Below are positions 15,888 through 24,200 of a stretch of 25,960 nt of DNA, piece by piece (position 1 is the first letter of the stretch; every line of letters begins with the position of its first letter). Origin of the DNA: Aquimarina sp. (GTDB taxonomy: Bacteria; Bacteroidota; Bacteroidia; Flavobacteriales; Flavobacteriaceae); NCBI GenBank assembly GCA_011524575.1, contig WTKB01000021.1:1-25960 (forward strand), given 5' to 3'. A model generated the notes under the pieces. The model was not told the DNA's origin, made no database searches, and saw nothing but the letters and a program-made list of their open reading frames with translations. The position numbers and the translations under genes are program-made.

Positions 15888-16433
15888 ATGTCTTATATAG
15901 TTAGGCTTAAAGAGGAGTACAAATCAAAAGTCGCGCTGGCTCTTAAGGAAGAGTTCAATTACGACAACACAATGCAAATACCTAAATTAACTAAAATTGT
16001 TTTTAGTAGTGGTGTTGGTGTTTCTGATAAAAAGTTAATTGATTATGCTCTTGATGAGTTAAAGAAGATTACTGGTCAACAGCCTGTGGTATGTCTTTCA
16101 AAGAAAGATGTTGCTTCTTTTAAGTTACGTAAGGGTATGCCTATTGGTGTTAAAGTTACACTAAGAGGTGATCGTATGTATGACTTTCTTGATCGTTTAG
16201 TAACTGTTGCTCTTCCTCGTGTTAGAGATTTCCAAGGAATTAAATCAACTGGTTTTGATGGTAGAGGTAATTTCTCAATGGGTATTACTGAGCAGATAAT
16301 CTTTCCTGAAATTGATATTGATAAAATTAATAAAATTTCAGGTTTTAATATTACTTTTGTAACTACAGCAAATACTGATGTTGAGTCTAAATCATTATTA
16401 ACTCATTTAGGTTTACCTTTCAAAAAGAATTAG
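15888..16433 (+). CDS. rplE: 50S ribosomal protein L5 (uL5)
   Basis: L5 binds 5S rRNA in the central protuberance and contacts the P-site tRNA and S13. The 181 residues include [60 protein letters not shown] and [20 protein letters not shown]. The motif [10 protein letters not shown] is the usual rRNA contact. The N-terminus ([14 protein letters not shown]) is as in flavobacterial L5. It ends 3 nt before rpsN. Confidence 0.99.
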   Translation: MSYIVRLKEEYKSKVALALKEEFNYDNTMQIPKLTKIVFSSGVGVSDKKLIDYALDELKKITGQQPVVCLSKKDVASFKLRKGMPIGVKVTLRGDRMYDFLDRLVTVALPRVRDFQGIKSTGFDGRGNFSMGITEQIIFPEIDIDKINKISGFNITFVTTANTDVESKSLLTHLGLPFKKN

Positions 16434-16436
16434 ATT

Positions 16437-16712
16437 ATGGCTAAAGAGTCAATGAAAGCTCGCGAACGTAAAAGACGAGCACTTGAACAAAAATATAGAA
16501 CAAGAAGAGCTGAGGCTAAAGAAAAAGCTAAATACGGTGATGATTTAGATTTACAAAAGTTGCCTAGAAATTCTTCACGTATAAGACAAAGAAATAGATC
16601 TTCTCTTGATGGTAGACCAAGAGGTTTTATGCGTAACTTTAATATTTCTAGGAATTTATTCAGAGAAATGGCTAATATGGGATTAATTCCTGGTGTAACT
16701 AAATCTAGCTAG
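16437..16712 (+). CDS. rpsN: 30S ribosomal protein S14 (uS14), zinc-independent long form
   Basis: S14 binds the 30S head near S3 and S10. At 91 residues this is the long form without the CxxC-x12-CxxC zinc finger; there is no cysteine at all. Recognisable blocks are [60 protein letters not shown] and [10 protein letters not shown]. The central [12 protein letters not shown] segment departs from the common NSSPVRLHNRC pattern. It lies in its usual place between rplE and rpsH. Confidence 0.98.
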   Translation: MAKESMKARERKRRALEQKYRTRRAEAKEKAKYGDDLDLQKLPRNSSRIRQRNRSSLDGRPRGFMRNFNISRNLFREMANMGLIPGVTKSS

Positions 16713-16740
16713 TAATTCTTAAATTATTTAATTTTCCGAA

Positions 16741-17139
16741 ATGAATACAGATCCTATTGCAGATTACCTAACTCGTATTAGAAATGCCAATTCGGCAAAA
16801 CATAGAGTGGTATCTATACCTTCTTCAAAATTGAAGAAAGAAATCACAAAGATCCTTTTCGATCAAGGATTTATATTAAGCTACAAGTTTGAAGAAGTAG
16901 CACCTCAAGGTAGTATTAAGATTGCTTTGAAATATGATAAAATTACTAATGAGCCTGTAATAAAAGATTTACAGCGTGTAAGTACTCCTGGTTTAAGAAA
17001 GTACGCTGCTTCTAAAGACATTCCTCGTTATTTAAATGGCTTAGGTATTGCTATTGTTTCTACCTCTAAGGGATTAATGATAGGTAAGAAAGCTAGAAAA
17101 GAGAACGTTGGTGGAGAGATTCTTTGTTACGTTTATTAA
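16741..17139 (+). CDS. rpsH: 30S ribosomal protein S8 (uS8)
   Basis: S8 is a primary 16S rRNA-binding protein of the central domain and, in E. coli, the repressor of the spc operon. The 132 residues show MNTDPIADYLTRIRNANSAK at the start, the middle block IKIALKYDK, and the RNA-binding C-terminal part VSTPGLRKYAASKDIPRYLN then GLGIAIVSTSKGLMIGKKAR and GGEILCYVY. Length is normal. A regulatory S8 site in the intergenic sequence before rplX or rplE is not evident; those gaps are too short. Confidence 0.99.
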   Translation: MNTDPIADYLTRIRNANSAKHRVVSIPSSKLKKEITKILFDQGFILSYKFEEVAPQGSIKIALKYDKITNEPVIKDLQRVSTPGLRKYAASKDIPRYLNGLGIAIVSTSKGLMIGKKARKENVGGEILCYVY

Positions 17140-17157
17140 TCATTACAATTTTTTGAA

Positions 17158-17700
17158 ATGTCAAGAATAGGAAAAAGTCCAGTTCAAATACCTTCAGGTG
17201 TTGAATTAAAAATTGAAGGATCAGTAGTTTATGTTAAAGGAAAATTAGGTGAACTATCCCGAGATATTAGTCCGATTACTGCTGAGATAAAAGATAATGC
17301 TGTTTATTTTAATAGGCCTTCTGATAGTAAAGCTGATAAATCATTTCACGGTCTTTACAGGTCTCTTGTGAATAATATGGTTATTGGTGTTAGTGAAGGT
17401 TTTACAATTTCATTAGAATTAGTAGGTGTTGGATATAGAGCTTCTAATCAAGGACAAGTTTTAGATTTGTCATTAGGTTTCTCTCACAACATTGTTATTA
17501 ATGTAGCTCCAGAGGTTAAAGTTGAAACAATATCTGAAAAGGGTAAAAACCCGATTATTAAATTTACTTCTAACGATAAAGAACTTGTTGGTAAATTAGC
17601 AGCAGAGGTGAGATCTTATAGACCACCAGAGCCGTATAAAGGTAAAGGTGTATTGTTTGTTGGTGAAGTATTGAGAAAAAAGGATGGTAAATCCGCATAA
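17158..17700 (+). CDS. rplF: 50S ribosomal protein L6 (uL6)
   Basis: L6 binds 23S rRNA near the sarcin-ricin loop and the factor-binding site. The 180 residues form two repeated domains. They begin with MSRIGKSPVQIPSGVELKIE, then GLYRSLVNNMVIGVSEGFTI, LVGVGYRASNQGQVLDLSLG and the C-terminal signature RSYRPPEPYKGKGVLFVGE. The KGKGV element contacts rRNA. It lies 18 nt after rpsH and 9 nt before rplR. Confidence 0.99.
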   Translation: MSRIGKSPVQIPSGVELKIEGSVVYVKGKLGELSRDISPITAEIKDNAVYFNRPSDSKADKSFHGLYRSLVNNMVIGVSEGFTISLELVGVGYRASNQGQVLDLSLGFSHNIVINVAPEVKVETISEKGKNPIIKFTSNDKELVGKLAAEVRSYRPPEPYKGKGVLFVGEVLRKKDGKSA

Positions 17701-17709
17701 TTTTTAGTT

Positions 17710-18060
17710 ATGGCAGTAGTATCAAAAAGAAATAAAATTAGAAAAAGAATTAGAGCCAAAGTTTCTGGTACTTCTTCTAGACCTAGATTGTCTGTTTTTA
17801 GAAGTAATAAAGAGATTTACGCTCAGATTATAGATGATGAGGCCGGACGTACGCTTACGGCTGCTTCTTCTAAAGATTTGGGTTCAGATTTAAACTCACT
17901 TACAAAAGTTGATCAGGCGAAAAAAGTAGGAACTGCTGTTGCAGAAGCTGCTCTTAAAATAGGTGTTGATACCATATCTTTTGATAGAGGTGGTTATTTG
18001 TATCATGGTAGAGTGAAAGCTCTTGCTGATGCTGCAAGAGAAGCAGGTCTTAAGTTTTAA
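17710..18060 (+). CDS. rplR: 50S ribosomal protein L18 (uL18)
   Basis: L18 binds 5S rRNA together with L5 and fastens it to the central protuberance. The 116 residues have a basic N-terminus ([20 protein letters not shown]), the block [20 protein letters not shown], the helix [20 protein letters not shown] and the C-terminal [20 protein letters not shown] then EAGLKF. Length and order (after rplF, before rpsE) are typical. Confidence 0.99.
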   Translation: MAVVSKRNKIRKRIRAKVSGTSSRPRLSVFRSNKEIYAQIIDDEAGRTLTAASSKDLGSDLNSLTKVDQAKKVGTAVAEAALKIGVDTISFDRGGYLYHGRVKALADAAREAGLKF

Positions 18061-18078
18061 TTTTTAGTTGTAAAAAAT

Positions 18079-18591
18079 ATGAGTTCAGAAGTTGTAAAGC
18101 CAAGCGGTTTGGATTTAAAAGATCGTTTAGTTGGCGTGCAAAGAGTAACTAAAGTTACAAAAGGAGGTAGAGCTTTTGGTTTTACTGCTATTGTTGTAGT
18201 TGGAGATTCAGATAAGCATATAGTAGGTCACGGTTTAGGTAAGTCTAAAGAGGTTTCAGAAGCTATTTCTAAGGCTGTTGAAGATGCTAAGAAAAACTTA
18301 GTTAAAATACCTTTATTTAAAGGTACTATTCCTCATGCTCAAAAAGGTAAATTTGGTGGTGGTAGAGTACTTTTATTACCTGCTTCTCCAGGTACTGGGG
18401 TAATTGCAGGTGGTGCTATTCGTGCTGTACTAGAATCAGTTGGTGTAAAGGATGTTCTTTCTAAAAACCAAGGTTCTAGTAATCCTCATAATGTCGTAAA
18501 AGCAACGTTTGATGCACTTCTTAAATTAAGATCTGCTGATGTTGTTGCCGAGCAAAGAGGTATTACTTTAGATAAATTGTTCAACGGTTAA
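18079..18591 (+). CDS. rpsE: 30S ribosomal protein S5 (uS5)
   Basis: S5 acts in the mRNA entry region and in decoding fidelity, next to S4. The 170 residues have an N-terminal double-stranded RNA-binding-like domain ([52 protein letters not shown]) and the C-terminal domain with [40 protein letters not shown] and [11 protein letters not shown]. The VTKGGR loop, where spectinomycin-resistance changes are known in other bacteria, looks of the ordinary type. It is followed 11 nt later by rpmD. Confidence 0.99.
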   Translation: MSSEVVKPSGLDLKDRLVGVQRVTKVTKGGRAFGFTAIVVVGDSDKHIVGHGLGKSKEVSEAISKAVEDAKKNLVKIPLFKGTIPHAQKGKFGGGRVLLLPASPGTGVIAGGAIRAVLESVGVKDVLSKNQGSSNPHNVVKATFDALLKLRSADVVAEQRGITLDKLFNG

Positions 18592-18602
18592 GGTTAATTT
18601 CA

Positions 18603-18785
18603 ATGGCTAAAATAAAAGTTACAAAATTAAAAAGTGCTATTAATCGTTCTTCAAATCAGAAGAAAGTATTAGTAGCTCTAGGTTTAAATAAAATAGGTGA
18701 ATCTCGTGTGCATCATAATACTCCTAATATTTTGGGTATGGTGAATAAGGTTTCACATTTAGTTGGTGTTGAAGAAATTTTATAA
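18603..18785 (+). CDS. rpmD: 50S ribosomal protein L30 (uL30)
   Basis: L30 is a small protein of the 50S subunit that binds domain II of 23S rRNA. The 60 residues carry the family pattern: a first beta-strand with KIKVTKLKSAINRSSNQKKV, then LVALGLNKIGESRVHHNTPN and a last helix and strand with ILGMVNKVSHLVGVEEI. This is full length. L30 is missing from some bacterial lineages; here it is present between rpsE and rplO as in most Bacteroidota. Confidence 0.97.
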   Translation: MAKIKVTKLKSAINRSSNQKKVLVALGLNKIGESRVHHNTPNILGMVNKVSHLVGVEEIL

Positions 18786-18792
18786 TTAGATT

Positions 18793-19245
18793 ATGAATTT
18801 ACATAGTTTAAATCCTGCTAAAGGATCTGTAAACAGAAATGATAATAGAAAAGGTCGTGGTCAAGGTTCTGGTAAAGGAGGTACTGCTACTAGAGGTCAT
18901 AAAGGTGCTAAATCTAGATCTGGTTATTCAAAAAAAGTTGGTTTTGAAGGTGGTCAAATGCCTTTACAAAGACGTGTTCCTAAGTTTGGTTTTACAAATA
19001 TTAACCGTGTAAGTTACCAACCTATTAATTTAGACACTATTCAAGAGTTAATTGATTCAGGTAAGTTTTCTGATGTAATCAAATTTGAGGATTTTGTAAA
19101 TAGTGGTTTAGTAACAAAAAATGATTTAGTAAAAATTTTAGGTAGAGGAGAACTTAAATCTAAAGTTTCTATTTCCGCTCACCGTTTTTCTAGTTCAGCT
19201 ATTAGTAAGCTTGAGTCAGTTTCTGGAGAAGCTATTACTTTATAG
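18793..19245 (+). CDS. rplO: 50S ribosomal protein L15 (uL15)
   Basis: L15 is a mid-to-late assembly protein reaching deep into the 50S subunit. The 150 residues begin MNLHSLNPAKGSVNRNDNRK and have the long basic Gly-rich N-terminal arm (GRGQGSGKGGTATRGHKGAK, SRSGYSKKVGFEGGQMPLQR, RVPKFGFTN). The C-terminal globular domain ends with VSISAHRFSSSAISKLESVS. It lies 20 nt before secY, the standard spc order. Confidence 0.99.
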   Translation: MNLHSLNPAKGSVNRNDNRKGRGQGSGKGGTATRGHKGAKSRSGYSKKVGFEGGQMPLQRRVPKFGFTNINRVSYQPINLDTIQELIDSGKFSDVIKFEDFVNSGLVTKNDLVKILGRGELKSKVSISAHRFSSSAISKLESVSGEAITL

Positions 19246-19265
19246 TAGTTTTAAGCACAATTATT

Positions 19266-20594
19266 ATGTCTGTTTTAAATAAGTTTACTAGAATTTTCGA
19301 AATTAAGGAACTCAAAGAGCGTATTTTATTCACTATTCTTATTTTAGCTGTTTATAGATTTGGAGCTCAGGTTGTTTTACCAGGTGTTGATGCTACTCAG
19401 TTAGCAAATCTTGGTAAGCAGACTACTGATGGTCTTCTAGGTTTATTAAATGCTTTTACTGGTGGTGCTTTTGCTAATGCCTCGGTTTTTGCTTTAGGAA
19501 TAATGCCTTATATTTCCGCATCAATTGTTGTACAACTTCTAACAATTGCTATTCCCTATTTGCAGAAACTATCATCTGATGGTGAAAGTGGTCGTAAAAA
19601 GATTACTCAAATAACTCGATGGCTAACTATTCTTATTACATTAGTTCAAGGTCCAGGTTATATTTATAATTTATTTTCGATTTTACCTGAATCTGCTTTC
19701 TTAATGGGGAGTTCTATCACATTTGTTATTTCTTCCGTTATTATAATTTCTGCCGGTTGTATTTTTGCAATGTGGTTAGGAGAAAAAATTACAGATCGTG
19801 GCATAGGTAATGGTATTTCACTTTTAATAATGGTTGGTATTGTGGCTACTCTACCACAAGCTTTTCTACAAAACTTGGTTTCTAGAACAACTGGTGAACA
19901 AGGAGGTGACTTAATAATGGTTCTTGTAGAATTATTGATTTGGTTCTTAGTAGTTCTTGCTAGTATTCTTTTAGTAAAAGCTGTAAGGAAAATTCCTGTT
20001 CAATATGCAAGAAGATCTACAGATGTTACTACTATTGATATGCAAGCTGCAAGGCAATACATTCCTTTGAAGTTAAATTCATCCGGTGTTATGCCTATAA
20101 TTTTTGCGCAGGCAATAATGTTTGTCCCAAGTTTAATTACTTCAAGTTTTTCTAATTCAGATTCTTTTCAGTCTTTATCAGCTTCTTTTACTGATATATT
20201 TAGTTTTTGGTACAATTTTGTATTTGCTTTACTTATTATAGTTTTTACATTTTTCTATACTGCTATTACTGTGCCAACTAGTAAAATTGCTGATGATTTG
20301 AAAAGAAGTGGTGGATTTGTACCTGGAAAAGTACCAGGAAATGAGACTTCAGAATTTTTAGATCAAATAATGTCATATTTAACTTTGCCAGGTTCTATAT
20401 TTTTAGCTATACTTGCAGTTTTTCCAGCATTAGCTTTTAATTTTATTGGTGTGCAGCAAAACTGGGCTCTATTTTTTGGAGGTACATCCCTATTAATTAT
20501 TGTAGGTGTTGCTATTGATACTGTTGAACAGGTTAATTCTTATTTGTTAAATCAGAATTATTCGAGCTTAACCAAAACTAATAGAACTGCTTAA
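19266..20594 (+). CDS. secY: Protein translocase subunit SecY
   Basis: SecY is the channel of the Sec translocon. With SecE and SecG it carries unfolded proteins across, and inserts membrane proteins into, the inner membrane. The 442 residues contain ten hydrophobic segments. The first lies at about 19-36. The plug region and loop 2/3 follow (GLLGLLNAFTGGAFANASVF; SSDGESGRKK). The signature ITDRGIGNGISLLIMVGIV precedes helix 5. The large basic cytosolic loops that bind the ribosome and SecA (KAVRKIPVQYARR; FVPGKVPGNET) are present. Length is typical for the phylum. Its co-transcription with ribosomal proteins links export capacity to growth. It ends 9 nt before infA. Confidence 0.99.
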   Translation: MSVLNKFTRIFEIKELKERILFTILILAVYRFGAQVVLPGVDATQLANLGKQTTDGLLGLLNAFTGGAFANASVFALGIMPYISASIVVQLLTIAIPYLQKLSSDGESGRKKITQITRWLTILITLVQGPGYIYNLFSILPESAFLMGSSITFVISSVIIISAGCIFAMWLGEKITDRGIGNGISLLIMVGIVATLPQAFLQNLVSRTTGEQGGDLIMVLVELLIWFLVVLASILLVKAVRKIPVQYARRSTDVTTIDMQAARQYIPLKLNSSGVMPIIFAQAIMFVPSLITSSFSNSDSFQSLSASFTDIFSFWYNFVFALLIIVFTFFYTAITVPTSKIADDLKRSGGFVPGKVPGNETSEFLDQIMSYLTLPGSIFLAILAVFPALAFNFIGVQQNWALFFGGTSLLIIVGVAIDTVEQVNSYLLNQNYSSLTKTNRTA

Positions 20595-20603
20595 ATTTTT
20601 TTT

Positions 20604-20819
20604 ATGGCTAAACAGCAAGCAATCGAGCAAGACGGTAGTATTATTGAAGCACTTTCTAACGCTATGTTTAGAGTAGAGCTAGAAAATGGTCACGTTGTTA
20701 CTGCTCATATTTCAGGTAAGATGAGGATGCATTATATTAAATTGCTTCCTGGTGACAAAGTTAAATTAGAGATGAGTCCTTACGATCTTTCTAAGGCAAG
20801 AATAACCTATAGATATTAA
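20604..20819 (+). CDS. infA: Translation initiation factor IF-1
   Basis: IF-1 is a single OB-fold protein that binds the ribosomal A site during initiation and helps IF-2 and IF-3. The 71 residues are typical: [60 protein letters not shown] and [11 protein letters not shown]. Length matches the usual 71-72. It sits between secY and rpmJ, 6 nt before the latter. Confidence 0.99.
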   Translation: MAKQQAIEQDGSIIEALSNAMFRVELENGHVVTAHISGKMRMHYIKLLPGDKVKLEMSPYDLSKARITYRY

Positions 20820-20825
20820 ATGTAA

Positions 20826-20954
20826 ATGAAAACAAGAACATCTGTAAAGCGAAGAGGCGACAAGAAAAAAGGAAGCGGATATTTTGTTCGTAGAAAAGGT
20901 AGATTGTTTTTCTACGATCCTGAGAACCCAAAAAACAACCAAAGACAAGGATAA
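20826..20954 (+). CDS. rpmJ: 50S ribosomal protein L36 (bL36), divergent and cysteine-free
   Basis: L36 is the smallest 50S protein; it binds domains II and VI of 23S rRNA. This 42-codon gene is placed between infA and rpsM, exactly where rpmJ is expected. The start MKTRTSVKRRG and the end NQRQG match the family's MKVRASVKKR... and ...KQRQG, and FVRRKGRLFFY matches the IVRRKGRLYV block. It differs from ordinary L36 of about 37-38 residues: it is longer by about four (DKKKGSGY in place of the first zinc-ligand region), and it has no cysteine, so it cannot form the C-x2-C-x12-C-x4-H zinc site. PENPKNN replaces the usual KNPRFK. It starts 6 nt after the infA stop and ends 3 nt before rpsM. Confidence 0.93.
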   Translation: MKTRTSVKRRGDKKKGSGYFVRRKGRLFFYDPENPKNNQRQG

Positions 20955-20957
20955 ATT

Positions 20958-21332
20958 ATGGCTAGAATTGCAGGTATTGATATCCCTAAAAATAAAAGGG
21001 GTGTAATCGCATTAACTTATATTTTCGGTATTGGAAGAAGTCAGGCTAAAAATATTTTAGCTAAAGCCGAAGTGGATGAGTATATAAAAGTTGTAGATTG
21101 GTCTGATGATCAAATTCGTAAAATTCGAGAAGCGGCATCTGAGCTTACTCTTGAAGGTGAATTAAGATCACGTATCCAATTAGACATTCTAAACCTACAA
21201 AAAATAGGTTGTAGAAGAGGTATACGTCACAGAGCAGGTTTACCTTTAAGAGGTCAAAGAACAAAGAACAATTCTAGAACTCGTAAAGGAAGACGTAAGA
21301 CAGTTGCTAATAAAAAGAAAGTAACTAAGTAA
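20958..21332 (+). CDS. rpsM: 30S ribosomal protein S13 (uS13)
   Basis: S13 lies in the head of the 30S subunit, contacts P-site tRNA by its C-terminal tail and forms bridges B1a and B1b to the 50S. The 124 residues start [20 protein letters not shown], followed by [19 protein letters not shown] (helix-two-turn-helix), [20 protein letters not shown] and [20 protein letters not shown], with a Lys-rich end. All family blocks are present. It starts 3 nt after rpmJ. Confidence 0.99.
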   Translation: MARIAGIDIPKNKRGVIALTYIFGIGRSQAKNILAKAEVDEYIKVVDWSDDQIRKIREAASELTLEGELRSRIQLDILNLQKIGCRRGIRHRAGLPLRGQRTKNNSRTRKGRRKTVANKKKVTK

Positions 21333-21365
21333 TTTTTAGTTTTATAATATTCAATATTTACTGGC

Positions 21366-21749
21366 ATGGCCAAATCAAGCACAAGAAAAAGAAAAGTTGT
21401 TGTAGATCCTGTTGGAGAAGTTCATATTAGCGCTACATTCAATAATATTATAATTTCGTTTACTAACAGAAAAGGTGATGTTATTTCATGGTCTTCTGCT
21501 GGTAAGATGGGTTTTAGGGGGTCTAAAAAAAATACTCCTTATGCTGCTCAGTTAGCTTCTGAAGATGCATCTAAATCAGCTTTAGAGGCAGGTGTTAAGA
21601 AGGTAAAGGTATATGTTAAAGGACCAGGTAATGGTAGAGAGTCTGCTATCAGAACAGTTGTGAACACTGGTATCGATGTAACAGAAATTGTTGATGTTAC
21701 AGGTTTACCACACAACGGATGTCGTCCTCCTGCTGACCGAAGAGTTTAA
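21366..21749 (+). CDS. rpsK: 30S ribosomal protein S11 (uS11)
   Basis: S11 is on the platform of the 30S subunit near the E site and mRNA. The 127 residues include [20 protein letters not shown], the block [40 protein letters not shown] and [20 protein letters not shown]. The C-terminus is [12 protein letters not shown], whereas I expect HNGCRPPKRRRV in most bacteria, a two-residue change in the basic tail. It lies 33 nt after rpsM and 51 nt before rpsD. Confidence 0.98.
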   Translation: MAKSSTRKRKVVVDPVGEVHISATFNNIIISFTNRKGDVISWSSAGKMGFRGSKKNTPYAAQLASEDASKSALEAGVKKVKVYVKGPGNGRESAIRTVVNTGIDVTEIVDVTGLPHNGCRPPADRRV

Positions 21750-21800
21750 TCTCTTGTTTAGTAGATACCTTTAATTTTAATAATTTTCAAATCGTTTTTA

Positions 21801-22406
21801 ATGGCACGATATACAGGACCTAAAACAAAAATTTCAAGAAAGTTTGGTCAATCTCTTTTTGGTGATGATAAGTCTTTTGAAAAAAGAAACTATCCACCCG
21901 GTCAACATGGTAATAACAGAAGAAGAGGTAAGAAGAGTGATTATGCTATTCAGTTAATGGAGAAGCAAAAAGCTAAATATACCTATGGTATTTTAGAAAA
22001 GCAGTTCAGAAATTTATTCGATAAAGCTTCTAGATCTAATGGTATTACTGGTGAAGTTTTATTACAGTTATGCGAATCTCGCTTAGATAATGTTGTTTAC
22101 AGAATGGGATTATCTCGTTCTAGAAGCGGGGCTAGACAATTAGTTTCTCACAAACATATCACTGTAAATTCAGAAATAGTTAATATTCCTTCTTATAGAT
22201 TGAAACCTGGTGACGTGGTTAGTGTACGTGAAAAATCTAAGTCACTACAAGTAATCATTGATTCATTGGATTCAAAAAGTACTGTTTATGAATGGATTAC
22301 TTTTGATGCAAATAGCAAAAAAGGTACTTTCGTAACTGTTCCTGAAAGAATACAGATCCCTGAACTGATTAATGAACAGTTTATTGTCGAATTGTATTCT
22401 AAATAA
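21801..22406 (+). CDS. rpsD: 30S ribosomal protein S4 (uS4)
   Basis: S4 is a primary 16S rRNA-binding and assembly-initiating protein at the mRNA entry tunnel; in E. coli it represses the alpha operon. The 201 residues start [20 protein letters not shown] without the N-terminal cysteine knuckle found in zinc-binding forms. They include [32 protein letters not shown] and the S4 RNA-binding domain with [34 protein letters not shown] and [17 protein letters not shown]. Length is standard for Bacteroidota. The gap to rpoA holds a promoter-like sequence. Confidence 0.99.
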   Translation: MARYTGPKTKISRKFGQSLFGDDKSFEKRNYPPGQHGNNRRRGKKSDYAIQLMEKQKAKYTYGILEKQFRNLFDKASRSNGITGEVLLQLCESRLDNVVYRMGLSRSRSGARQLVSHKHITVNSEIVNIPSYRLKPGDVVSVREKSKSLQVIIDSLDSKSTVYEWITFDANSKKGTFVTVPERIQIPELINEQFIVELYSK

Positions 22407-22423
22407 TCCAACTCTTATATTTG
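22392..22423 (+). promoter_or_regulatory. Candidate internal promoter of rpoA
   Basis: TTG (22392-22394, inside the last codons of rpsD), a 21-nt spacer and TATATTTG (22416-22423) fit TTG-N17-23-TAnnTTTG. The start of transcription would fall at about 22427-22430, next to the rpoA ATG at 22431, giving a leaderless or nearly leaderless rpoA-rplQ transcript. Confidence 0.5.
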
Positions 22424-22430
22424 TTTATAT

Positions 22431-23423
22431 ATGCCAATTTTAAATTTCCAGAAGCCCGACAAAGTCGTTATGATTGATTCAGATCAGTTTGAAGGCAAAT
22501 TTGAATTTAGACCTTTAGAACCTGGTTATGGATTGACAATTGGTAACGCACTTAGAAGAGTTTTACTTTCTTCACTTGAGGGTTTTGCGATAACTTCCAT
22601 TCGTATTGATGGTGTAGATCATGAATTTTCTGCTTTAGAAGGTGTAGTTGAGGATGTTACTGAAATTATATTAAATCTTAAGCAAGTAAGACTTAAGAGT
22701 ACTTTAGAAGATCATGATCAAGAAACTATTACTTTAAAAGTTGCTTCGCAAGAAGTTTTAACTGCTGGTGATTTCCAAAAACAGTTAACTGGTTTCGAAG
22801 TTCTTAACCCTGATTTAGTAATTTGTAATATCAATAAAACAGTTAGTTTTGATATTGAAATTAGTATTGAAAAAGGTCGTGGTTATGTCCCTGCTGAGGA
22901 AAATAAGAAATCAAATGCTCCTTTAGGAACGATTTTTATTGATTCTGTGTTTACTCCTATTAAAAATGTTAAATATAGTATTGAAAACTATCGTGTAGAG
23001 CAAAAGACAGATTTTGAAAAATTAGTTTTTGAAATCCTTTCTGACGGTTCTATTCATCCAAAAGAAGCTTTAACCGAAGCAGCAAAGATTCTCATTCATC
23101 ATTTTATGCTTTTTTCTGATGAGCGTATTACTTTAGAGTCTGATGAAACAGAACAGTCAGAAACTTATGATGAAGAATCATTGCACATGAGACAACTTTT
23201 GAAAACCAAACTTATCGATATGGATCTTTCAGTTCGTGCTTTAAATTGCTTAAAAGCCGCTGAAGTTGATACACTTGGAGATTTAGTTTCTTTCAATAAG
23301 AGTGATCTTATGAAGTTTAGAAACTTTGGTAAGAAATCGTTAACAGAGCTTGAAGAACTTGTTAATACAAAGTCTCTAAGTTTTGGAATGGATCTTAGTA
23401 AATACAAATTAGATAGAGATTAA
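22431..23423 (+). CDS. rpoA: DNA-directed RNA polymerase subunit alpha
   Basis: Alpha dimerises to start assembly of RNA polymerase and binds promoter UP elements and regulators. The 330 residues have the N-terminal dimerisation domain ([60 protein letters not shown]) and the part contacting beta (GRGYVPAEE). After a linker of about 15 residues ([16 protein letters not shown]) comes the helix-hairpin-helix C-terminal domain ([40 protein letters not shown]). It is complete and in its usual alpha-operon place between rpsD and rplQ. Confidence 0.99.
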   Translation: MPILNFQKPDKVVMIDSDQFEGKFEFRPLEPGYGLTIGNALRRVLLSSLEGFAITSIRIDGVDHEFSALEGVVEDVTEIILNLKQVRLKSTLEDHDQETITLKVASQEVLTAGDFQKQLTGFEVLNPDLVICNINKTVSFDIEISIEKGRGYVPAEENKKSNAPLGTIFIDSVFTPIKNVKYSIENYRVEQKTDFEKLVFEILSDGSIHPKEALTEAAKILIHHFMLFSDERITLESDETEQSETYDEESLHMRQLLKTKLIDMDLSVRALNCLKAAEVDTLGDLVSFNKSDLMKFRNFGKKSLTELEELVNTKSLSFGMDLSKYKLDRD

Positions 23424-23460
23424 CCCTGTTGTACTCTTTTTATCGTATAGAAAAAGGGTT
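23422..23460 (+). promoter_or_regulatory. Hairpin between rpoA and rplQ
   Basis: AACCCT (23422-23427, overlapping the rpoA stop codon) pairs with AGGGTT (23455-23460). Inside this, CTTTTTAT can pair with ATAGAAAAAG (one bulged G). The structure lies 15 nt before the rplQ start. It may protect the 3' end of rpoA or regulate rplQ; it is not followed by a T-run, so it is not a standard terminator. Confidence 0.35.
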
Positions 23461-23475
23461 TAAATAATTTATGTC

Positions 23476-23976
23476 ATGAGACACGGTAAAAAATTTAACC
23501 ATTTAGGTAGAAAAACAGCTCATAGAAAAGCTTTGTTTTCAAATTTAGCATGTTCGTTAATAGAGCATGGTCGTATTACTACAACACTTGCTAAAGCTAA
23601 GGCTTTAAGAGTTTTTATTGAACCTTTAGTAACTAAATCTAAAACTGATACAACTCATAACCGACGAATTGCTTTTAAATATTTAAAAAGTAAGGATGCT
23701 GTTTCTGAATTGTTTAGAGAAGTTTCATCAAAAGTAGGAGATAGACCTGGTGGTTATACACGTATTATCAAGCTAGGTAATCGTTTAGGTGATAATGCAG
23801 AGATGGCTATGATTGAGTTTGTTGATTACAACGAGCTTTATTCAAATTCTAAATCTGCAGCTAAAAAATCTACAAGACGTAGTCGTCGCTCTAAGTCTTC
23901 TTCACAGGAGGTTTCGTCTGAGAACACTACTGTTGTAGCTGATAATTCAGAATCTACTTCTGAAGCTTCAGAATAA
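23476..23976 (+). CDS. rplQ: 50S ribosomal protein L17 (bL17)
   Basis: L17 lies at the bottom of the 50S subunit near the tunnel exit. The 166 residues have the conserved core [76 protein letters not shown] and [11 protein letters not shown]. After about residue 122 comes a low-complexity tail, first basic ([16 protein letters not shown]) and then acidic/Ser-rich, ending SESTSEASE. Such a tail is common in Bacteroidota L17 and absent from the 127-residue E. coli protein. The gene closes the superoperon and is followed by a strong terminator. Confidence 0.99.
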   Translation: MRHGKKFNHLGRKTAHRKALFSNLACSLIEHGRITTTLAKAKALRVFIEPLVTKSKTDTTHNRRIAFKYLKSKDAVSELFREVSSKVGDRPGGYTRIIKLGNRLGDNAEMAMIEFVDYNELYSNSKSAAKKSTRRSRRSKSSSQEVSSENTTVVADNSESTSEASE

Positions 23977-24025
23977 TAATATTTTGATATAAAATCTATT
24001 TTTTATAGATCTATTAATTATAAAT

Positions 24026-24066
24026 AAAAAAGCACCTTTTATACTATAAAAGGTGCTTTTTTTATT
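24026..24066. terminator. Terminator of the ribosomal superoperon
   Basis: AAAAAAGCACCTTTTA (24026-24041) pairs perfectly with 24047-24062 around a 5-nt loop. The GC core GCACC/GGTGC is followed by seven T. A-runs on the left side let it also work on the minus strand. It lies 50 nt after the rplQ stop. Confidence 0.92.
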
Positions 24067-24083
24067 TTTGTAAATTTATATTT

Positions 24084-24198
24084 ATACCAATTCTTGCTTA
24101 AAATTACTGTAAATTAGCGGGTTTTTTTTTATACCTATTATTAAATTTAAAGTAGAAAGGAATGATTTATTAGGGTTATTTTGAGTAAGAATTGATAT
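24084..24198. repeat. 115-bp inverted-repeat element, MITE-like or IS remnant
   Basis: ATACCAATTCTTGCTTAAAAT (from 24084; positions 24084-24103 shown in essence) recurs in reverse complement ending at 24198 (ATATCAATTCTTACTCAAAA). About 19 of 23 positions match, including an uninterrupted CAATTCTT. Spacing and asymmetry argue against a simple terminator, because the arms are about 70 nt apart. The ends differ from those of the element at 2779-2931, so this is another family. No coding capacity is present. No clear target duplication is seen. Confidence 0.45.
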
Positions 24199-24200
24199 TA

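Noticed and set aside
20766..20948. Minus-strand open frame opposite infA and rpmJ
   Set aside because: It lies antisense to conserved infA and rpmJ, which explain the sequence.
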